From Proales similis (taxonomy: Eukaryota; Rotifera; Eurotatoria; Ploima; Proalidae), in NCBI GenBank assembly GCA_019059635.1, contig JAGVRJ010000006.1, positions 1,736,001 to 1,800,000 of the forward strand: a stretch of 64,000 bases of DNA, written 5' to 3'. The position numbers were made by a program, and so were the translations under genes. Shown here one piece after another: positions 46,644 through 58,600 of this stretch; the stretch's first letter is position 1, and every line of letters starts with the position of its first letter. The notes below the pieces were generated by a model that was not told where the DNA came from, made no database searches, and saw only the letters and a program-made list of their open reading frames with translations.

Positions 46644-48320
46644 ATGCTGTCGGATGAGAATATTGCGAATAGTGTGCTGTTCCGCGCGAGCTCGCCACGC
46701 GGTCGAGCGCCTTTTCTGGTCGGCAAGGCAAGCTCGACTGTACAGCTGGGCTCGATAGGCAGCAAAGACAGCAAGAACTCTAAAAAGTCAATTCGCCAGC
46801 TCAGGCCAGAAACCATAAAGCGAGCGCTCAATGACATATTCATGGCATCTGTGTGCGGTGATCTCAACTGGCTGAAGCAGTCGTTCAAAGTGGTCGAAGA
46901 GATGCCTACGGACAAGAACGGCTTCGATCCATTGCATCTGGGCAGCATCCATGCCAGACTAAACATAATTCAGTATTTGATCGAAAGCAAGGGCGTTGAC
47001 GTCAACCTGCCGTCCGCGCACGGCTGGCGTCCAGTTCATCTATGCATAAGTGTTCAAAACGGCGATCGAGCTGTGTCCTGTCTCAACTATCTCATTCAAC
47101 AAGGAGCCCAGCTTGAAGTGTAAGCCTCGAATCCCGTTTGTTCGTGCCACATTTTCAAGCATTCGAGTGACAATTTAAGTGAAAACGACGACGGAGTCTA
47201 TCCCATTCACATGGCTGCGATCGAAGGTCATTCGGGATGCTTGGAACTGCTGCTTCGAATGAGAGTCAACACCAAGGTTAAAGATAGACGGGGTCAAACT
47301 CCTCTTGAATTAGCCCGACTCTGGGGCAATCGCAAGTGTGCCAGGTACCAACTCGCCGCTCGAGTAGAAATTTTGACTGAAAACTGATCGCGCACAAAAA
47401 GATTGTTGAGCTCGGACGTCTGGCATTTGGAGAAAAAGCAAGAGTTTGAAGATAGGAAAATGGTGAAAAAGCTCAAGGCTCAGCAAATATTGACCAGCAT
47501 CGAAAAGAGCCATCACGAAGAGTTTGTGGAGCCAGGAGAATCGGAAGCCAGATTCGATCGCTGGCTAGTAAACCAAGGATTCGGTTCGTCAATTGGCGAG
47601 GAAAAGCCAGCCGAAAATCAGAAGCTTGAATCAGAAGCTCAAGAGACAAATGTGTCATCGAACATCAAGAAAGAGTCGCGCAGCAGGCGACCTGACCGAT
47701 GTCGTATGCCGATCCGGCACGCTTCCCACGACAGGCCGTGGAACCGTTCGACCAAGCCAAAGGAAAAAGAATACACGACCAACTTGAGTGATTACTTTCC
47801 ACGCGATCCGTACACTCTAATGCCAGAAGAGAAAGATCTGCTCATTCGCGAGCTAAAAGGCCTCAGTCTGGGCGAAGTTAAGAAATTCATGAAAACTGAC
47901 TTGTCCTCGATCGATCCGAGAATAAGAAAACTGTTGGAAGAAAATGAGCAGCGACCGGTCTACCGGAGGCCCAAGCACATTTTGGATGCGCCGACCAAAG
48001 TCAAGTCCCACGATTTATTGGAGCAGCCAGCCGAGTCTGCGCTGAGCTTGTTCAGAGATGTCAACACATTCCCGTACAAACAAGCGGGTACGCTCATCAA
48101 AAGAGGCAAGAGCGAGAGCCATAGAGACAACAGCTGGTACGGGAGCCATTTCGAAACACAGTCGGCTGTGAATCAAATTAAGCGTCAGCTTGCTCGGTCG
48201 CCTGCGGACGACAAGCTCAAAGTTGTTCGTGATCTGTATGGTGCCGAGCTGAGCCAGTTCATGACCGATAAACGACATGCACGAATGGATCAGAAGTTTG
48301 AAAAAGTTTTCATTTGCTAG
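46644..48320 (+). CDS. ANKRD53: ankyrin repeat domain-containing protein 53
   Basis: Vertebrate ANKRD53 is a spindle-associated protein with DDA3. Exons 46644-47119, 47180-47344 and 47402-48320 join in phase to 519 residues. Three to four ankyrin repeats lie at ~65-215: MASVCGDLNWLKQSF, EEMPTDKNGFDPLHLGS, GWRPVHLCIS, DDGVYPIHMAAIEGHSGCLE, DRRGQTPLELARLWGNRKCA. The sequence after the repeats (SDVWHLEKKQEFEDRKMVKK) matches human DAMWKKDKKDFAREMTKMK by recall, which distinguishes it from generic ankyrin proteins. The C-terminal ~300 residues are charged and likely disordered, with YRRPKHILDAPTK-like sequence also present in vertebrate forms (YRKPTVKRPT). Tandem AATAAA signals follow the stop. 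Start chosen at first ATG, MLSDENIANS. Confidence 0.82.
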
Positions 48321-48541
48321 GTTTTGTGGTTTTGAAATAAAAAATAAATGCCAATCTGACTGGGCTGTCTCACACACGGGCATCTTTGTTGCCTTATTTA
48401 TGCAATCAAATGTCTGTACGGACATTCTTTCTAGTAATTTCCTCTATTAATGCACTCACATATTCGACATTTCTACCCTATATAAAAACAGCTGTAAGAC
48501 ATTGCGATCTCAATTTAGTGTCAAAACATTTACGCAATCAT

Positions 48542-49342
48542 CATGGTCGACATTGCCAAAGCTGGTTGGCTCAGAAAAGAATGTAAGTAGACAAGGTCGA
48601 AAAAAAAGAGAAACAAGCCTTGACAGACGATTGCCCGGTTTGGTTCAGCCTCTCTGTTAAAAAGATGGAGCCGGCATTGGTTCGCTTTAACCGTCGATGG
48701 CTTCTTCCGCTACTTTGACTCGCCCGGGAGCATGGTGGCCAAAAAGACCCTGCTGATCCCGCGCGACGTGATTTCAATCAAAGTCGGACGCAATGTGGAG
48801 TCCAAGCCGCCCGAAGGTGCCAGATGTGACTACATGATCAAACTATTGACCAGAGACAAATCCGACTGGGTCATCTGCGCGGAAAGTGTCGACGAAATGC
48901 TGTAAGTCTCCTTGCCAGACTTTTAAATCAATCGAACACTCTTTACACGCTCCCAAGTGCATGGCAGCTGGCGCTCGAACAGGCCAGATTCCTCAACACT
49001 CGTCAGGCAATACCCAACGGTCGGCAAATACCCTCCTATCTAGTCGATGTGCTTCAAAACAGTGAGTATTTGGCCTGGTCGATCTTTAAATAGCCTACTG
49101 AACGCGAAACTAATCCGCAAGATCCAAACAATGGCTATCCCATGTACTATCGTGGCACCTACACAGGCAGATACCCGTCGCGAATAGTTCACACAGCGCA
49201 AGGGCCGATCACTGTGGTCTACATTGACGAGCCGTCGTACCGAGGCTATCGCGGCTCTGACCTCGCACTGGGCGCTCTGGCCGGCACAGCGGTCGCATCA
49301 ACTCTATTCTGGCCGTTCTGGTTTCCGTTATTTCTACTTTAA
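48542..49342 (+). CDS. PLEKHB2: pleckstrin homology domain protein, evectin type
   Basis: Tail-anchored PH protein; evectin-2 binds phosphatidylserine on recycling endosomes. Exons 48542-48581, 48649-48901, 48958-49061 and 49122-49342 join to 205 residues. The PH domain covers ~1-110: AKAGWLRKESSLLKRWSRHW, FFRYFDSPG, DYMIKLLTRDKSDWVICAES, then AWQLALEQARF. A Tyr/Pro-rich linker follows, then the signature SDLALGALAGTAVASTLFW (human SDLALGMLAGAATGMALGSLFW) as membrane anchor. The basic residues expected for phospholipid binding (K/R around the first loop) are present. The initial 40-nt exon was found by splice logic; it gives MVDIAKAGWLRKE. It converges with the asparaginase pair, stop to stop 236 bp. 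Confidence 0.9.
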
Positions 49343-49578
49343 AACGACAAGCAATCAACTGCAAGCAAAATGTGTTCACTAATAACAATTTTATGTAACC
49401 AATCAAGCTGTATAATTATCAATCCAGTTCAATAGCGCCAGCAATTGACTATTAATTATAAAAGAAAATGGCTTCTTCACCCTGATTTAGTTTTCGTTTT
49501 ACTCGGCTCCACATCTAACAAGCTGAATATGCTGAATCTAAAGAGCTAATGTGATTCGTTCGTTTGAATAAACTAATT

Positions 49579-50791
49579 TTAGCAAAATGTGATTCGATGA
49601 TTAAAGTAGTTCTCAATGTTCATTTCGCCCGGTATCTTTGAGTTGCCGATCACCAGCGAGCCGACACACATCGCCTGGTACGCGTTCAAATCCTGCGCCA
49701 TAATCACGCCCAGCTCGCGCAGGCTCTGATTGCCTTTGATTTAAATTCGATCAGATAGTGGACGAGCTCGTGTCGAGAATTGAGACAAGTACCGCCAATG
49801 TCACCGTATTCAGGCCTTGTTCCTCCAAATTTACAGTTCGTGACGAGAATTACTTTCACTCCGTGCTGAACGGCCTTTTTCATTGCCCAGTACATTTTGT
49901 CGGACACGTTGCCGCCTCCGTATCCAATGACCACAATGGCCTTGTGGTTCTTGACGAGAGGAGTAAGCAGCTCTTCAGTTGCTCCCGGAAACGCTTGCAC
50001 AATTGGCACCGGCTTCAACTGGTCGGGCAGCGGAATAATGCTCGCCTTGCTGCTCTTGTTGAGCCATTCGATGTAGTCGCGATGCATCATTCCGATCACG
50101 CCCATGCGTCCGCTGCTGAACGGATCTTGCCGGATTAAACACGTTCGGCTTAGAAACGTGATGGCGTAGATGGCGAACGCCACTTGATCTTACCGACTGC
50201 GAACGAATGCTCTTTGTAGATAAAGGTCGGACTGTGAATCTTATTGGCGAAATTGATTGAGACTCCGCTCGCGTAATCTCTGCATGCCGCATTCTCAACT
50301 TGTTTTATCGAGTTTATAACATTGGCCAGACCGTCCGAGTTGTGGTCGTCGTCAGCTCTACTTGAGCCGGTAACCACAATCGGCTTTCCATGTGCATAGA
50401 TGCATCTGTGCAGGAAGTAGGCGGTGATCTCAAGAGTGTCGGTGCCATGGATGATAATCACGGCTGCGATCAGTCGATCCCTAATCATCATTTGTGCCAG
50501 TTCAAATGAGGCTTAAGAGCGCATACCTGAGCTAGCCTGGCAGTTGACTTTGCGTTGCACAAGTTTGGCCAGCTCGTGCAAGAACTCAAGGTCAATTGAG
50601 CTCGAGTCCATGAGGGAGAACTCGGTGAGCTCAAGCTGATGGCTGCTGGTCACCTTTTTAATTCGTTCATAAAACTCGTTGGCGTCCAACAGAGGCAAAT
50701 AGCATTTCTTGCTCTCGTCAAAGCGCTCGAATATCATTCCGCCAGTGACGATTATTGAAATTTTCTGTTCCATTTTCTCACCGAATCGCAT
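49579..50791 (-). CDS. L-asparaginase homologue lacking the first catalytic threonine
   Basis: Member of the bacterial-type asparaginase fold (amidohydrolase releasing aspartate and ammonia). Exons 50791-50527, 50463-50194, 50125-49793 and 49733-49579 join to about 340 residues, aligning gap-free in key blocks with the upstream paralogue. Preserved: HGTDTLEITAYF with the second catalytic Thr and Asp, GVIGMMHRDYIEWL, IGYGGGNVSDKMYWAMKKA, GNQSLRELGVIMAQDLNAYQAM. Changed: the first active-site motif reads VTGGMIFE instead of TTGGTI; the Met codon is at 50737-50735. In the family that Thr is the nucleophile, so hydrolysis is probably lost. Frame and splice sites are intact, arguing against a simple pseudogene. 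Start at 50791 or 50773. Confidence 0.82.
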
Positions 50792-51001
50792 CAAAATGCG
50801 CTTCAGCAAAACGCTTGATTTCAACACACTCGCCCAATTCAAACCGGTTATGAGCTACACAAAATTCGTCGGCGAAGTTTTCCAAACATTTTTATTACCA
50901 CCGAAAGGACGAAGGGTGTGTGTGTGTGTGAACAGCACAGGGATCATTACGAAGGAGACGGGCTAGATTTGTCGACCTTGTCTGGAATGCGGGTCTCGCT
51001 T

Positions 51002-52086
51002 TCATTTGTTGGTAAAATAAACCTGCAGATTAGACTGGTCAACAGAAGGGTTGTCAATGGTCAACGATGCGACAATCATGGCTTGAAACGCATTCAAATC
51101 GTCGGCCATTATAACTCCTAAATCCTTGAGACTCTGATTGCCTTGTCGATGAGAAAAATTAGACGAGCTGGGTCAGTTGATACTTGCTGCTGAAACTTAC
51201 CTCCAACGCCGCCGTACTCGGCGTAAATGCCACCATAGCGGCAGTTGGTGACCAAAATTACGCGCAGGCCGGCTTCAGTCGCCGACTTGACCGAGTTGTA
51301 CATGTTTTCGTTGACATTGCCGCTGCCGTAGCTGACGATTACGACCGCGCTGAATTTGCCAACGTAGCCGTCGAGGAAGTCTGGCGTGCAGCCCGGAAAA
51401 GTGTAGAGAATGGGCACTGAGGCGAGCTTGTCGGGCAGAGGAATGAGCTTTGATCTTTTCGGATTGTTCAGCCAGTCCACTCGGTTGGTGTGCATCATTC
51501 CGATGACACCATAGTTGCCGCTGGAGAACGGATCGATGGCGAACGAATGCTCTTTGGACACGTGGATCGGACTGTGAATCTTGCCCGCAAAGTTTATTGA
51601 AACGCCGTAGCCAAAGCTGAGCGAGTCCGGATTGGAGACTTGTTTGATCGAGTTGCTGATGTTTGCTTTGCCGTCGTAGTCGCTGTTGGTCACCACTCTC
51701 ATCGCGCCGGTGATCACAATCGGCTTCATTGAAGCGTTTATGGCGCGATGCAAGAAGTACGCAGTGATCTCCATTGTGTCGGTGCCGTGCACGATCACAA
51801 TCCCGTCCACATATTCGTCGTTTATTTTGCATTGGACCAACTTGGCCAAGCCGACAAGAAAGTCGAGATCAACTGCACGTGAGTCGATCATTGCATACTC
51901 GACCAGCTCGATTCTTTCCAAATTCACTTCGGAGCCGACCGACTCGATTAGCTCGCGTCCGCTTGTCTTGGGCACATAGCCGCCCACAGATTCGTCAAAT
52001 TTTTGGACTATTGTGCCGCCGGTGGTTATCACCACAATTCGAGCGTTGCCCGACAGTGACGGAAAGCGTCTCACTCTCCCTTCCAT
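51002..52086 (-). CDS. L-asparaginase (bacterial type I/II fold)
   Basis: Hydrolyses L-asparagine to aspartate. Exons 52086-51201 and 51141-51002 give 341 residues. Active-site motif 1 is ITTGGTI with the nucleophile Thr at residue 25; motif 2 is IVHGTDTMEITAYFLHRA. Other family blocks: KPIVITGAMR, DGKANISNSIKQ, GVSINFAGKIHSP, KEHSFAIDPFSSG, VVIVSYGSGNVNENMY, VILVTNCRYGG, GNQSLKDLGVIMADDLNAFQAM. No signal peptide or ankyrin tail is seen, unlike the vertebrate lysophospholipase/asparaginase fusion, so probably cytosolic. The neighbour at 49.6-50.8 kb is a tandem duplicate with two extra introns and a damaged active site; this copy looks catalytically competent. Confidence 0.9.
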
Positions 52087-52550
52087 CTGCTTGTTGCTGC
52101 TCTCCCACTGGTTGACTCGTTCGGTCTCTTGTTCAGCTCTGGCAAGCTCTCCCTCTCTCTGTGCTTGACTTTGCCCGACTTTTTATCGATTTGCCGTCTC
52201 TCTAAAAATTCATAATTTTAAAGGCAACACTGTTTGGCTGGCATTCGCAGAGTATAGAACGCTGCATCTGCTGACGTCAAAACTAAATCGAGCTCAGGCG
52301 TGCTCTGATTGTCTGAGAGCAGCAACACAACAACAACAGGCGTGTGGCAGCGATTTCAATTCAAATACTCTATAGCCCACTCTCACAGTAGAGTAGAAAG
52401 CGTGACCAACAGTTTCCTTCAATAAAACGCACTTTCCTGCTTTCATTCACTTTATTTTCAAGCGAGATGGGCAATAAAGTTCGGCGGCGGTGAGTAAAAC
52501 TAGCGAGAGAGAGAGAGTTTATGATCCGCCGTGACGTCTAAAATCGCATT
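52087..52550. other. spacer between asparaginase and STKLD1
   Basis: About 460 bp. It holds the asparaginase promoter region and the STKLD1 3' flank, with a short (GA)n near 52503-52516. No gene seen. Confidence 0.4.
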
Positions 52551-55264
52551 TCACAGGCGCGCCTTTTCCACGCTTTGTTTAACAGACGCGCACAGCTCGC
52601 TTATAACCGGCTCGTCTTCATAGCGCTTTAGAATGTCGCTAATTAACGTCTCGCTCACTTCCATTGACCTCAATTCGACTCGCATCTCGTCTAAAAATAA
52701 AATTTATTTGAATAAAAAGCAGTCGCTTAGAGCGCGGCTCGCTCTTTACCATATTTGCTCAGCTGATTGAGAATTTGGCAAATGCACTCGACCGCAGCTT
52801 TGCGATCTTTGTGCTTTTGATAGGCTTCTTTGAGCATTTGAATGCCTTCGATTTCTGGCGTCGCATTCGAATCATTGGGCGGCACGTAGACAAATCGGAA
52901 AGCAGCGTCCTCTAAAGCCATTCAGAGTGAGCTCAGACTTTCATTTGACTGTGAAAGATTGCAGCCACCAACCGACTAAGCCGATCAACTCGGCTAGAGC
53001 TAGCGAGGCCACTCGCACCACTCTGAACGAGTTTATGTTTCTGTTCATTGCCCGAACGATCGAGCTTGTCAGGTCCGCCTTGAGCTCTTCGTCGAACACC
53101 AAGCGTTCTAAACATACTTTGATCGGTTCATGTTTTTTGGGGTTTTGAGGTTCGTTGATTACCATTGGCTGTTATGACCAGGGCTGCTTGACAGGCGTTC
53201 GCCACACAAGTTTCATCGTCTTCGTGATTGTCCAACACATGACCCAGGGCGGCGAGAAGCTTGTATTTGCCGAGAGTGCGAAGAATTGAGTCTTGAAGAA
53301 CACCGGTCGTGTCTGATCTGATTGAATTCAGTTCCGCAGTCACTTACGATTTGTTGCAAGTCTGGACAGAGCCAAGCAGGCAGCTGCACACACTTGCGCC
53401 TCTCTTTCAAATCGGTCGAGTGTGGCGAGGATAGACTCGACCACTTTGTACTCTTCCAGCTGGCGAACGCACTCATCGTGCACTGACAGTCTGGCAAATA
53501 TTGAGAGGCAGGAGATTTGAGTATCGGCCGACTGGTCGAATTTCTACAGACGAGCCGAACTGGATTAGACAAGAGAGTGAAGAAGAAGCGGTTAAACTAG
53601 ACGAACCAGATAGGCGTAAAAGATGCGTTTGATGAGGTCACAATCGAGCTCATGTTCGACCAGAGCCAGTGCCCTCTCAATCAGACTCAGACAAGCTGTG
53701 TTTATGCTCTCACTGTGCTTGTGCTTGGCGAATATTTGCTTAAACATTTCAACTTGTTCAGTCATTTTGGACGAGAACGAATCTGGTTCACGCCGCTGTT
53801 CGCTCTTCTTCTTCTTCTTCTCTGCCTGCTCCAACGCGCTGGCAAACGAATCGAGCTGAGCCCTCAAATCTTTAGTTAAAAAGCGAAATGAATAACGCTG
53901 ACGGCGTAATCCGAGTCTGTAGGCGCCTACTTGAGTCCATTGGACTTTTAGAATGACTGCTCGAGCTAACCAAATCTGAATGAATTAGCTCGAGGCAATC
54001 TTGGACGAAATAGTTCTTGACCACTGCCCTGGTTTGAAAATGTTTAAACGTTTGAATCCATGCACACAGTTAACAAACCGAATGCTCGGCCGTTGGGCTT
54101 GCTCTGTATTGAGCAGAGATCGGAGCAGATTAGTCAGCGAGCTCGACTGATAGACCTCTTGGATTTGAGTGAGAATTGTTTCGGTTAGCTCTTGGTCGTG
54201 GCGAATGTTGACTAAGTTGAATAGGAGCTCATCTTGCTTCGTTTGAATAGCGTTCGTTCTGATTTGGCACATTTGCAGCGGCTGGTTCAACCTACCGTTG
54301 AGAAGCTTGTGCTGCATACGTCGAGGAGAACAGCGCCCAGCGACCAAATGTCCGAGGCGAAAGAAAACGCCTGCGAGTCGAATATCTCCGGCGCAGTGTA
54401 GTCGAACGCTCCCTTCTTGAGACGAGTACGACTACGAACGTCCCGCATTACTTCATCGACGCCAAAGTCGCCCAAGTGAAGTTCATTTTCAGTTCGGCTG
54501 CTCAAATAGAAACTGTTCGGCTTTATGTTCCTGGTTAACTCACGCTGGTTAATCTCTTCGTCCAGACTCGGAAATCCTTCAACTCACCTGTGAATTATGT
54601 TGCGTTCGTGAATGTAATTTATCGCCTCTACCATGTAGGCGAGCCAAATTTGAACCGTCTATGAGCAACTTGAGTTTAGATTTGAGCAATTCAATGTCGC
54701 CTGCTGCTGCTCACCTCGTACGGAATCGGCTGGTTGTCAAGACGGCTGCGTTTCAGAGCGGCCAGCAAGTCACCATTTTCATAAAACCGCATCACGTAGC
54801 CCAGATGCGTTGTCTTTAGCTTTATTGGAAATTTATTTGAATGTTTGATTCATTTGAATCTGAAATTGAGACCAACCTCGTCGTTCCAATTGACAAATGC
54901 GTCTAGCAGAGGACAAATAAACGGATGCGATGTCATGCACAGGGCCTTGAACTAGTTCAGCTAAAGTTGAAACAAAATCAACACAAAACTGGAGAAGCAG
55001 GTTACTTGATTAAGCGCCCTTTGAGCCGAGCTCACGTCCAAGCATTCAATCTAACCAGGTAGAGATTAAACAGCCGGAAAGAGAATTTCAAATACGCGAG
55101 GCTTACTTCTTTAAGAACAAAAATCTCGCCGGATTTCGACTTGACTTTGGACACTTGCGCTAGCACGCCCTGCTCCAATCGACAATCAAACTTAATGTTT
55201 CCATTTAAAATCCAAAAGGTCCTTCTGAGCTGCAGAGTAGACAATCTACCTGATAGGCATCCAT
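52551..55264 (-). CDS. STKLD1: STKLD1-type pseudokinase with ARM-like C-terminus
   Basis: Many short exons. Confident ones: 55264-55250 (MDAYQ), 55190-55107 (FDCRLEQGVLAQ...VLKE), ~55050 (IECLDVSSAQRALNQ), ~54950 (ALCMTSHPFICPLLDAFVNW), ~54830-54720 (GYVMRFYENGDLLAALKRS), ~54655-54592 (MVEAINYIHERNIIH), ~54530-54290 (NIKPNSFYLSS, LHLGDFGVDEV, YTAPEIFDSQAFSFASDIWS), and later ARM-like exons down to DEMRVELRSMEV...QSVEKARL. The catalytic loop reads HRN instead of HRD, as I recall for human STKLD1 (IIHRNLKPSN), and the Gly-rich loop is degenerate; the VLKE lysine and DFG remain. The combination of pseudokinase head and armadillo tail supports STKLD1. Middle exon borders are approximate. Function unknown. 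Confidence 0.78.
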
Positions 55265-55624
55265 TCCAAGGCAATTTTATCCAACAACAACTTGTCCTGT
55301 ATTTGCCAGTGGTGATGATGATGATGATGATGGGCCTGTTAAAGGGAGGCAAGTACAACGCCGATATTTTCAAGCTCACCATGGATACGGGTGAAAGGTG
55401 GGGGAGGGAAGCGAGAGAGAGAGAGTGCGCCCGGGATTGGCGGCGAATTTAAAGTTTTATTTGTCATTCTAAACTCAATTCAAACGAAACAAAAGCCTCG
55501 TCTCAAATTCAACCGGCCCATCTGCGGTTCTCCGACGCATACACCAACGACAGTAGCAGCAACTTCAAAGAAGAAATATAAAAGGCAGCCAAAGAACATT
55601 TTCTAGTCAATCAAGCAGGAAATC
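55265..55624. promoter_or_regulatory. shared promoter region between STKLD1 (-) and SKI2 (+)
   Basis: The two start codons are 360 bp apart, head to head. The interval contains a GA-rich tract (near 55417-55427), a (GAT)n run (55314-55330) and no supported gene, so both promoters must fit here. Bidirectionality is inferred from layout. Confidence 0.45.
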
Positions 55625-58600
55625 ATGACCGCAGGCAAGAGCGCCCAGACTGATAACCTTCAGGCTTCGGTGCAGTCCTGGATTTCGAACTTGGACACGC
55701 TCGAAATTTACGATCTTGATCGAATCATGAGCAACTTGTAATTTGCCGACTTACACACGAGATCAGAGTTTCCTAAAACCGTTTTATTCAATCGGAAAAG
55801 GGCCAAAATTGAGCTGAAGAACATAGACCTCGAAAATTTGTCAACAATCGATCCAAGTGACTCGGCGTCGGAGCTGATCGTCAGACGAAATCCGACATCG
55901 GGCGAAATCCTTGACTTTTACGAGGTTCTCTTACTCTGCATGGCTCTCGTAGTCGAGTTTGATCTTAAAAGAAGATTGTTCATGAAAAAGGACTTCAAAG
56001 AGCAGAATGAGAGCGATGGCGCACCGATAAGAGGAAACTTTGACGAAGCATTCATCGACGCAAAAGGTAAATTAATTGAATCGGGTTCCATTTGGCACTG
56101 AAGAGCTTGAACACGTTGCGAGTCAAGACCTGCTGATGGAAATACCAACATTGGGTCTGGGCGTTGACTTTCTGAGCAAAGAAACCAATCCGAGCGGCAG
56201 CGAGTTTGAAGGAAGCAGTGCGATCGATTTGACCAAAGCGCTATTCAACGCCTCTCTGGATGAATCAATGCTGGACATCTCAAGTCAGTCGCTGCTCGAA
56301 GAGTCGTACATATCCACGCAAGGAAACGAGCACGACATATCTGACTTGCTGAGCATAAAAGAAAACGAGCGAATCGACGAGCTGTTCGGTGGAGACGAGG
56401 CCGCCAAGAGCCCGTCGTCGTCTTCATCTTCGTCGCCCACCATCGAAGATCTGCTCTCTTCAAAGCGAAAAGTGAAAAAATACGCCATCGAAGCAGACGC
56501 CAAGCTTGTCAAGAACTTTGAAGAGATTCGCTCCAAACTCGCTCACCAGGTTAGCCTCCCATCCTAACTGCTGCGCCTAATTCACTGCTCTTCATTTTGG
56601 CAAACAGTGGCCTTTCGAGCTGGACACATTCCAGAAGCAGGCAGTCTATTTGATGGAAAATTCCGAGTGTGTCTTCGTGGCCGCGCATACATCGGCAGGA
56701 AAGACAGTTGTGGCCGAATATGCGATTGCGCTCTCGTTCAAGCACAAAACAAAGTAAGCAGATCGACTCTCTCTCTCTCTCTTTTTTTGTAATGTCTATT
56801 GGAACCGTTCGAAAGGGTTATCTACACTTCGCCCATAAAGGCGTTGTCGAATCAAAAGTTCAGAGAGTTCAAGTCGACGTTTGAAGACGTTGGCCTCATA
56901 ACCGGTGACACACAAATCGCGCCCGAGGCCTCCTGTCTGATAATGACCACCGAAATCCTGCGGTCGATGCTCTATCGTCGATCAGAAACGCTGCACGATC
57001 TCGAGTGGGTGATATTCGATGAGGTCCACTACATGAACGACGCCCACGTATGACTCGATTCTGCTCCAATTTTAACCCAAAATGGTTTCATCGGCTCTTA
57101 GAGGGGCGTCGTATGGGAAGAGGTTTTGATTCTTCTGCCCGATCACATCAACATTGTCATGTTGAGTGCGACCATTCCAAATCACATGGAATTCGCCGAA
57201 TGGGTCGGGTAAGGCGAATGCTTGCGCTGGCCGATCTCTTGGAGTTTGGGCTCATCGTTTAAAAATAGGAAAATAAAGCGACGGCCCATTTATGTCATGT
57301 CAACCAAAAAGAGGCCGGTTCCGCTCGAGCACTTTTTGTACACCGGAAACAGCAACAAGACGAGCAACGAGTTTTACCTGCTCATCGATTCGGGCGGCAG
57401 TTTTCTCACACGAAAGTAAACACGCTTCGGAAATTGAGCTTGACAAACGTGAGTAACGCTCAAACGATTTAAGCTACAACAAGGCCGTCGAGGTTAAAAA
57501 CGAAAGGACCAAAGTGTCGAAATTTGGAGCCAAGACCACTAAGCAAAGCGCCACTCCTGCTCAGGTTTGAGTCGAAGCAAGCAGGCGTCTGCTTCAAATC
57601 AGTCAATGTTTGTTTTAGGAACGAAACATTTGGCTGTCGATAATCGGAATGCTTGAGAAACGTCAACTGCTGCCGGTGGTTGTGTTCACGTTTTCTAGGA
57701 AGCGATGCGACGACAACATATTTCTGTTGTCCAACATGGACTTGAACACCGCCGCCGAGAAGAGCAAAATCCACTTGTTCATAAAAAAGTCACTGTCGGC
57801 GCTGAGTCAAGAAGACCAAAACATTCCGCAAATACTTCACTTGACCGAGTCGCTCTCGCGCGGCATCGGTGTCCACCATTCGGGAATACTGCCAATAATG
57901 AAAGAAATAATCGAACTCCTGTTTCAGATGAGCTTGATCAAGGTGCTGTTTGCGACCGAGACGTTCGCCATGGGCATCAACATGCCGGCCAGAACGGTCA
58001 TATTCGACTCGCTTCGTAAACACGACGGCACCAAGTTCAGATCACTTCAGGCAAGCGAGTACATCCAAATGGCGGGCCGAGCCGGTCGAAGAGGCCTGGA
58101 CGCAACCGGCACTGTGATTGTGCTCTGCAAAAACGAAATACCTGATCTAAGAGAGCTGCAAGAGATCACCATGGGCAAGGCTCAGCTCCTGGAGTCGAAA
58201 TTCCGCATCACCTACTCGATGATTCTTTCGCTCTTGCGCAAAAAGGACATGCGCATCCAGGACTTTATGCGACGCAGCTTTTCAGAGCACAAAATGACTG
58301 AGAACGCCGAGAGCCCGGCAGTCTACGAGGCAGCCAACGTCTATCTGAACGAGAAGCTCGAATGGTTCAGAGCGAAATGCCGCAACGAGAGCGGAGTGAG
58401 CGCCTGCATATTCTGCGGCGAAGGTCGAATGAGTTCGTTCTACGCCACTTGCGAGGCCTATTCGGCAGCTTCGAAGCAGATATTCGAAAAGCTGCAGGTG
58501 AACGGCATGGTGTTCAAGTGCCTGCAGCCGGGCCGCATCGTGTTTGCAAAGACAAGGTCACGAGAGAGCTCAGACGACAAACAAGTGTTCAAGCTGAGTC

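Noticed and set aside
50512-50526. 15-nt ultra-short intron in the downstream asparaginase
   Set aside because: It restores frame, but a 63-nt intron ending at the AG at 50465-50464 does too and gives the same length as the paralogue; tiny introns are unnecessary.
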